From an uncultured Saprospiraceae bacterium (GTDB taxonomy: Bacteria; Bacteroidota; Bacteroidia; Chitinophagales; Saprospiraceae), in contig CALGLS010000412.1 in assembly GCA_937959375.1 (NCBI GenBank), positions 1-19,804 of the forward strand: a stretch of 19,804 bases of DNA, written 5' to 3'. The position numbers and the translations under genes are program-made. This document shows positions 15,515-19,804 of this stretch, one piece after another. Position 1 is the stretch's first letter; each line of letters begins with the position of its first letter. The notes beneath the pieces are model-generated. The model was given only the letters and a program-made list of their open reading frames with translations. It ran no database searches and was not told the origin of the DNA.

Positions 15515-16288
15515 ATGAAAACAAAAAAAGAAATAGTTGAAGATTGGTTGCCACGTTATACAGGAACCGCTTTAGAAGATTTTGGACGATATATCTTACT
15601 CGTCAATTTTAGCAAATACCTAAAAATGTTTGCAGACATGCACGGAGTAGAAATCAAAGGAGCTGATCGCTCTATGCCTTCTGCTACTGCTGGTGATATT
15701 ACCATGATTAACTTCGGTATGGGGAGTCCGAACGCAGGAACCATTATTGATTTGATTACTGCTGTAAAACCTAAGGCTTGTTTGTTTTTGGGAAAATGTG
15801 GTGGTATCAAAAGCAAAAAAAATAAAGTAGGTGACCTCATCCTCCCTATAGCTGCCATTCGTGGCGAGGGAACATCTAATGATTATCTTCCTCCAGAGGT
15901 ACCAGCGCTACCATCTTTTGCTTTACAAAAAGCAATCTCTACTACCGTTAGAGATTACGATCAAGATTACTGGACAGGTACTGTTTACACTACCAACAAA
16001 CGCGTTTGGGAACACCGAAAAGATTTTAAAAAATATTTGAAGTCACTTCGCCCGATTGCTATTGATATGGAGACTGCGACCATATTTGTTGCAGCTTTCA
16101 AAAATCACATTCCTGCTGGAGCACTTTTGTTGGTATCGGATATGCCCATGGTTCCCGAAGGTGTTAAAACAGAGAAAAGTGATGTGATCGTAACGCAACA
16201 ATTTGCAGAGCGACATTTAAAGATTGGAATTGATTCGCTTAAGCAGTTGATTAATAAATCACAGACGGTTAAGCACTTGAAATTCTAA
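15515..16288 (+). CDS. amn: AMP nucleosidase, short form
   Basis: This cytoplasmic purine-salvage enzyme hydrolyses AMP to adenine and ribose 5-phosphate. At 257 residues it is a single PNP/UDP-family nucleosidase domain; the E. coli enzyme is about 484 residues because of an extra N-terminal domain, which is absent here. Family features are INFGMGSPNAGTIIDL (65-80), CLFLGKCGGI (89-98), the ribose-contacting DMETAT (M185, E186) and VSDMPM, where D209 is the likely base-protonating Asp. The N-terminus (KEIVEDWLPRYTGTALEDFG) agrees with Bacteroidota relatives I recall, so the ATG at 15515 is preferred even though a promoter octamer lies five bases upstream. The gene is convergent with the GAF-domain gene; a modular repeat starts directly after its TAA stop. 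MTA/SAH nucleosidase is the main alternative, but the length and motifs favour AMP nucleosidase. Confidence 0.93.
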   Translation: MKTKKEIVEDWLPRYTGTALEDFGRYILLVNFSKYLKMFADMHGVEIKGADRSMPSATAGDITMINFGMGSPNAGTIIDLITAVKPKACLFLGKCGGIKSKKNKVGDLILPIAAIRGEGTSNDYLPPEVPALPSFALQKAISTTVRDYDQDYWTGTVYTTNKRVWEHRKDFKKYLKSLRPIAIDMETATIFVAAFKNHIPAGALLLVSDMPMVPEGVKTEKSDVIVTQQFAERHLKIGIDSLKQLINKSQTVKHLKF

Positions 16289-16372
16289 TGAGACCGCTGG
16301 CGCTGACAGATCGCTTTGCTGTCAGAACGTGATGAGCCATCACTGAGAGACCGCTTCGCTGAGGGACTTCCT
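16289..16372. repeat. Second copy (single arm) of the modular intergenic repeat
   Basis: Starting right after the AMP nucleosidase TAA, the units are TGAGACCGCTGGCGC, TGACAGATCGCTTTGC, TGTCAGAACG plus a hairpin, TGAGAGACCGCTTCGC and TGAGGGACTTC. Order and spacing match the left arm of the element at 13496. Two internal hairpins are perfect: CTGACAG/CTGTCAG (16303-16325, nine-base loop) and GTGATG/CATCAC (16329-16343, three-base loop). The nested palindrome present in the first copy is absent, and no right arm follows. Confidence 0.85.
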
Positions 16373-16398
16373 TCTATCGTAATTAAGATGATGGAATT

Positions 16399-16456
16399 TC
16401 AAACTCAAATTCAATACACTCGACCGCGTTCTGTGTGAAATTGAATTTGAGTTTGA
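16399..16456. terminator. 17-bp perfect inverted repeat, candidate bidirectional terminator
   Basis: Bases 16399-16415 and 16440-16456 are exact reverse complements (TCAAACTCAAATTCAAT and ATTGAATTTGAGTTTGA). The 24-base spacer has an additional ACAC (16416-16419) and GTGT (16433-16436) that can pair. It lies between the convergent AMP nucleosidase and GAF-domain genes. There is no clean T-run on either strand, so it may stop transcription or trim mRNA ends by structure alone. The right arm is part of the hexamer array. Confidence 0.55.
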
Positions 16457-16484
16457 GTTTGAGTTTGAGTTTGAAATTGAGTTT
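16443..16484. repeat. Hexanucleotide array, 7 units of GARTTT
   Basis: The units are GAATTT, GAGTTT four times, GAAATT, GAGTTT, ending at the base before the TGA stop (minus strand) of the GAF-domain gene. The same unit type forms the array at 10407-10454. On the minus strand one frame reads as alternating Ser-Asn, but nothing suggests that it is translated. Confidence 0.85.
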
Positions 16485-18863
16485 TCACCTACTCTTTGAT
16501 CTATCTGCAATACGATCTGACAAAGAAGTAGTCTCCTCATGGTAAATCACATCTACCCGCAAGGCTTTCAATCCAGTAACTCCCTGCATGTCGTGTAATT
16601 CTACGTCTTCAATGACGGGTCCGATATAATTAATGGATTGCAAATATTCCAGATAGCCTCGATACTCTGTAGCCTCTTTGGCTTGCGAGTAAATGATCGC
16701 GATTTTTCCGACTTGCGTCAAACGCTCAGAAGTACCTTTCAAGAGCGCTTTATCAATTCGCTTTTTGATGATTTCATAACGCACATTATAAGCGCCGTCT
16801 ACATCGAATCGTTTCTCTTCGGTTCGAAAATTAATTGTGATTGGATTACTATGAACCAATACCAATGAAGCTACTTGTAAAGGAACCGGTAAATCTTTTT
16901 GAAGTCCTTTGACTAAATTTTCAACTTCACAGGTAATCATTAATTGCCAGAGGCGAAGATTTTGCAAATACACTTCGTTAAATGGTAAATGAGCTACCAT
17001 AGAAGCACCTATGTACATTTCGTGTTCGACTCCATCCGTTTGATATTTCTCAAAATAATGTGGAAACATTTTTTGTGCAGCCTCCTGTGCATTTTCAATA
17101 TAAGCCGCTACCGTTTCATTGATAGTACTGACGCTTTGTTCGTAGTCTTTTCTTTTATTGTAAATAATATGCAATCCCTCGTCTAGTTGCTTGGTATAAT
17201 TATCAACTGCTATTTTTAAATTTGGGCTTAATACTTCCAGATGCTTGAAAACGGGGTACATCTCGATTTTCATAAATTCTAACACTTTAACTTCATCACC
17301 CGCACCAATACCTTCTGATATTTGATCAATATATTTATTGATTCGAAATTGCATCTTTTGATAGATTGGCAATGGATGAGATTTGATGGCCAAAACCATC
17401 ACTTCGTTAGCAGCCTTAAGTTGTGCCACCATATCTGCCTGGATTGCGGCATTCCTTTCGGTGGAAGAACCTTTAATATCTGATTGACCAAAAAGTGGGT
17501 AAACTTCCGGGAATACGATTTGCTCCATTTCGGCAGAATCGTTCAGTAATTTATTTTTCCAATAATTACTAGCTGCATCAAAAAATCGCCAAGAGACAGA
17601 AGGGTGTATCGCCGTGAATTCTTTCAAAACAATCGCCTCTATCTGATTTTCCAGCTCATCTTGTGATCGTTTTAATGCTGTTGTAAAAAGCGGAATTAAG
17701 TCATCTAACATATTGGCTACAGGTGCGTTTAATGCTTCTTCCTTTTCAGAACCTAATTCTAAGACGCCGATCAATTTGTCATCATAAAGTATTGGAGCTG
17801 CGATATAACTTTTCAAACCATGGCGATGTAAGCGCTGTAATAATTTACTCTTCTCTACATCTTCTAATTTATACCTTGGCAGTATAACTGCTTTCTTTTC
17901 TTCGAACAAATAGCTTTGGGTATGTCCACAATAAGAAGTATCTACATCAAAATCATAAGATTCTTCTTCGTCCTTCCAAAAACCAAAGCCTAATGAATTT
18001 AGTGAATGCTTCCCTGGGTCATAAGATGCGAATCCGATTTCAACTTCAGAAAGATTTAAAATTGCTCGGATGTTGTTTTTAATTTTTCCGATTATTTCGG
18101 AAGATTGCAAAGCATCTTTATCCAATAAGTTATAACGCAATGAAGATTCTTCATCTTCCCGAGTCACGTCAAACATTTTTAGTATAGCAAAACCTTCATA
18201 ATCATAACTCTCTGGTGGTATCTTTCTTTTCCAAAGATCAAGGTCCTCAAAATTATCAACCAATTCTCGAATATCCTCTTTGGTCAATGGAATGGTACGT
18301 TCGTTGGGTTTTATTTCTGAGAAATCTGCATTGACATGTATTCTATAATGACGATTGATTCCTGACTTCTGATCAAGAACATCAAAGTACATTGACTTAG
18401 TAAAATTAATCTTGGCATCATACAAGGTATTCAATATCCAAACGCAGGCCGTAATATAAACCGTTTCCATTCCTTGAATACGCATATGTACACCGTCAGG
18501 TCCTCCTGCATTTTCGATGATGTTCCGGAATCGTTTAGTCGTGTTAAACCACATCGGAGTAAAAGGAATTCCGACCGCCTGGATTTCGTTATTTGTCGTC
18601 ATCTCAGGAAACAGAGGATAAAATAATTTGCTTAGAATTTCAGAATGCTCTTCTAATATATCACTGTCTTGAAGCGGTTCTTTAAGAATCTTGTACTTTT
18701 CTAAATTATCCAGCATTGGTTTTGCCAAACGCCCTAAGTCATTTTTTCTCTTAGCAAGGTCTTCCCAAAACTCAAAAAGCCGATTAAAGTTGTAGCTCAA
18801 CTTAAACGGAACTTCGTCAATTTGGAAATACTTATCTCCTTCGCCTTTTATTACGTATGACAT
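16485..18863 (-). CDS. GAF-domain protein of unknown function, Bacteroidota-type
   Basis: This is a 792-residue protein with no signal peptide or membrane segment, so probably cytoplasmic. The N-terminal 250 residues have no motif I recognise; they include an aromatic-rich start (KLSYNFNRLFEFWEDLAKR) and GIPFTPMWFNTTKRFRNII. A GAF domain lies at about 255-400, with its usual end SYIAAPILYDDKLIGVLELG (352-371); a cysteine-containing loop at 308-318 (DTSYCGHTQSY) may line the ligand pocket. Residues 400-792 are mainly alpha-helical with coiled-coil-like stretches (about 490-620), and no kinase, GGDEF, phosphodiesterase or DNA-binding domain is visible. GAF domains bind small molecules such as cyclic nucleotides or sense redox state; what this one binds cannot be read. 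It is divergent from a sodium:solute symporter (204 bp between starts) and convergent with AMP nucleosidase. A sensory scaffold role is inference. Confidence 0.87.
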   Translation of the reverse strand: MSYVIKGEGDKYFQIDEVPFKLSYNFNRLFEFWEDLAKRKNDLGRLAKPMLDNLEKYKILKEPLQDSDILEEHSEILSKLFYPLFPEMTTNNEIQAVGIPFTPMWFNTTKRFRNIIENAGGPDGVHMRIQGMETVYITACVWILNTLYDAKINFTKSMYFDVLDQKSGINRHYRIHVNADFSEIKPNERTIPLTKEDIRELVDNFEDLDLWKRKIPPESYDYEGFAILKMFDVTREDEESSLRYNLLDKDALQSSEIIGKIKNNIRAILNLSEVEIGFASYDPGKHSLNSLGFGFWKDEEESYDFDVDTSYCGHTQSYLFEEKKAVILPRYKLEDVEKSKLLQRLHRHGLKSYIAAPILYDDKLIGVLELGSEKEEALNAPVANMLDDLIPLFTTALKRSQDELENQIEAIVLKEFTAIHPSVSWRFFDAASNYWKNKLLNDSAEMEQIVFPEVYPLFGQSDIKGSSTERNAAIQADMVAQLKAANEVMVLAIKSHPLPIYQKMQFRINKYIDQISEGIGAGDEVKVLEFMKIEMYPVFKHLEVLSPNLKIAVDNYTKQLDEGLHIIYNKRKDYEQSVSTINETVAAYIENAQEAAQKMFPHYFEKYQTDGVEHEMYIGASMVAHLPFNEVYLQNLRLWQLMITCEVENLVKGLQKDLPVPLQVASLVLVHSNPITINFRTEEKRFDVDGAYNVRYEIIKKRIDKALLKGTSERLTQVGKIAIIYSQAKEATEYRGYLEYLQSINYIGPVIEDVELHDMQGVTGLKALRVDVIYHEETTSLSDRIADRSKSR

Positions 18864-19067
18864 AGTTTGATTTTTTACTTCACATCTATTAAGAACAGCA
18901 TATACTTGTGAATTGTTTTACCCCCTTTTAACTTGGGTTTAAGTTCAGCTTATTGAAAATACAATTTTCCACAAACTTCTACTATATTGAGGGATCAAAA
19001 CGAGGTTTCCGTACACAAAAACTATTCTACAACAAACAAATCGGAAGGACCTATCAAAACTAATACT

Positions 19068-19804
19068 ATGACTTTAAGCACACTCGACTGGGGGTTAATC
19101 ATTACTTTTTTTGTTGTTTCACTTGGCATCGGAATTTATGCTTCGCGCAAATCTGGTAAAAACTCTAATGAATTTTTTCTTTCTGGTAGAAACATGCCTT
19201 GGTGGCTATTAGGTGTTTCTATGGTAGCAACGACTTTCTCTGCCGACACGCCTAACCTGGTGACGGGACTTGTGCGAGAAAATGGGGTGGCTGGAAACTG
19301 GGGTTGGTGGGCGTTTTTGCTAACGGGAATGTTGACCGTATTTGTGTTTGCACGATTGTGGCGAAGATCTATGGTGATGACTGATATTGAATTTTATGAA
19401 TTGAGATATAGTGGAGACATAGCTGCTTTCTTAAGAGGATTTAGAGCGTTGTACTTGGGTTTGATTTTTAATGTATTGGTGATGGGAGCTGTCTCATTGG
19501 CGGCAGTAAAATTTGGTGAAATAATTTTGGGTTTACCCGGTTGGCAAACCTTATTGATTGCAGGTTCCATTACCTTAGTTTATAGTACCCTTGGTGGATT
19601 AAAAGCAGTTATTTTAACCGATTTTATTCAGTTTATCTTGGCGATGATTGGTTCCATTTGGGCAGCTATTTATATTGTCAATTTACCAGAAGTAGGGGGA
19701 TTGGATGCTTTGCTTACGCACAAAAACGTGATTGGAAAAATCAATATTCTTCCTGACTTTTCTGATCCAAATAATTGGGTTCCGGTCCTACTCGTTCCAC
19801 TAGC
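19068..19804 (+). CDS. Sodium:solute symporter family transporter (partial, runs off right edge)
   Basis: The first 245 residues of an inner-membrane, sodium-coupled transporter of the SSS family are present. It begins MTLSTLDWGLIITFFVVSLG with helix 1 at about 8-25, then the polar GKNSNEFFLSGRNMPWW segment characteristic of the family (30-46), a helix at 47-66 with FSADTPNLVTG, a helix at 78-98, and further helices at about 126-147, 158-175 and 184-204. The SSS-type signature GGLKAVILTDFIQF (176-189) is clear. The frame is open to the window edge; typical members have 450-600 residues. The substrate (sugar, amino acid, sialic acid, other) cannot be assigned from this half. The ATG fits the family N-terminus. 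The 204-bp gap to the divergent GAF gene must hold its promoter, but no perfect TAnnTTTG reads towards it. Confidence 0.93.
   Translation, partial: MTLSTLDWGLIITFFVVSLGIGIYASRKSGKNSNEFFLSGRNMPWWLLGVSMVATTFSADTPNLVTGLVRENGVAGNWGWWAFLLTGMLTVFVFARLWRRSMVMTDIEFYELRYSGDIAAFLRGFRALYLGLIFNVLVMGAVSLAAVKFGEIILGLPGWQTLLIAGSITLVYSTLGGLKAVILTDFIQFILAMIGSIWAAIYIVNLPEVGGLDALLTHKNVIGKINILPDFSDPNNWVPVLLVPL

Noticed and set aside
16340..16540. Small minus-strand frame with a Ser-Asn repeat
   Set aside because: The repeat is just the hexamer array read in one frame. It overlaps the end of the GAF-domain gene in another frame and has no start signal.
19055..19062. Minus-strand TAGTTTTG as the promoter of the GAF-domain gene
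   Set aside because: It fits TAnnTTTG, but it lies about 190 bases before the start codon, close to the opposing gene start, with no supporting -33 element; chance is likely in AT-rich DNA.

Overview
The window looks like a piece of a Bacteroidota chromosome, most likely from the Saprospiria/Lewinella-like part of the phylum. The evidence is a TonB-dependent receptor with a carboxypeptidase-like N-terminal domain, a very large secreted protein ending in a type IX secretion-like C-terminal region, a short AMP nucleosidase, a CarB without its allosteric domain, AT-rich intergenic DNA and promoter octamers of the TAnnTTTG type. The genus is an inference. I see no insertion sequence, phage gene, tRNA, rRNA or CRISPR array.

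Layout. On the minus strand, positions 7793 to 1 hold a two-gene surface operon: a 1210-residue TonB-dependent receptor, then 41 bp later a secreted protein of at least 1373 residues that runs off the left edge. Upstream of the receptor lies about 780 bp of non-coding, hairpin-rich DNA. Next comes a D-2-hydroxyacid dehydrogenase (minus strand), divergent from a small lipoprotein gene (plus strand), each with a good promoter octamer. carB follows on the plus strand, convergent with a membrane protein that resembles a GT-C glycosyltransferase. That gene is divergent from AMP nucleosidase (plus), which is convergent with a 792-residue GAF-domain protein (minus). The GAF gene is divergent from a sodium:solute symporter that runs off the right edge.

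The genes are mostly unrelated housekeeping and envelope functions. carB supplies carbamoyl phosphate for pyrimidine and arginine synthesis, and AMP nucleosidase degrades AMP to adenine and ribose 5-phosphate. The receptor and its large secreted partner probably act together at the outer membrane. No shared pathway links the other genes.

The most unusual content is non-coding. Both convergent gene pairs are separated by DNA made almost entirely of a modular repeat whose units begin TGAGAGAyCG. The two copies keep the same unit order, start immediately after a TAA stop codon, and carry in the third unit a hairpin whose sequence differs between copies while base-pairing is kept. In the carB copy the element is a full inverted repeat filling the whole intergenic gap, and a second small palindrome family is nested in it. 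In the AMP nucleosidase copy the second arm is missing and its place is taken by a 17-bp perfect inverted repeat and an array of GARTTW hexamers. A related hexamer array lies downstream of the lipoprotein gene. I could not search other genomes, so how widespread these elements are is not known here.
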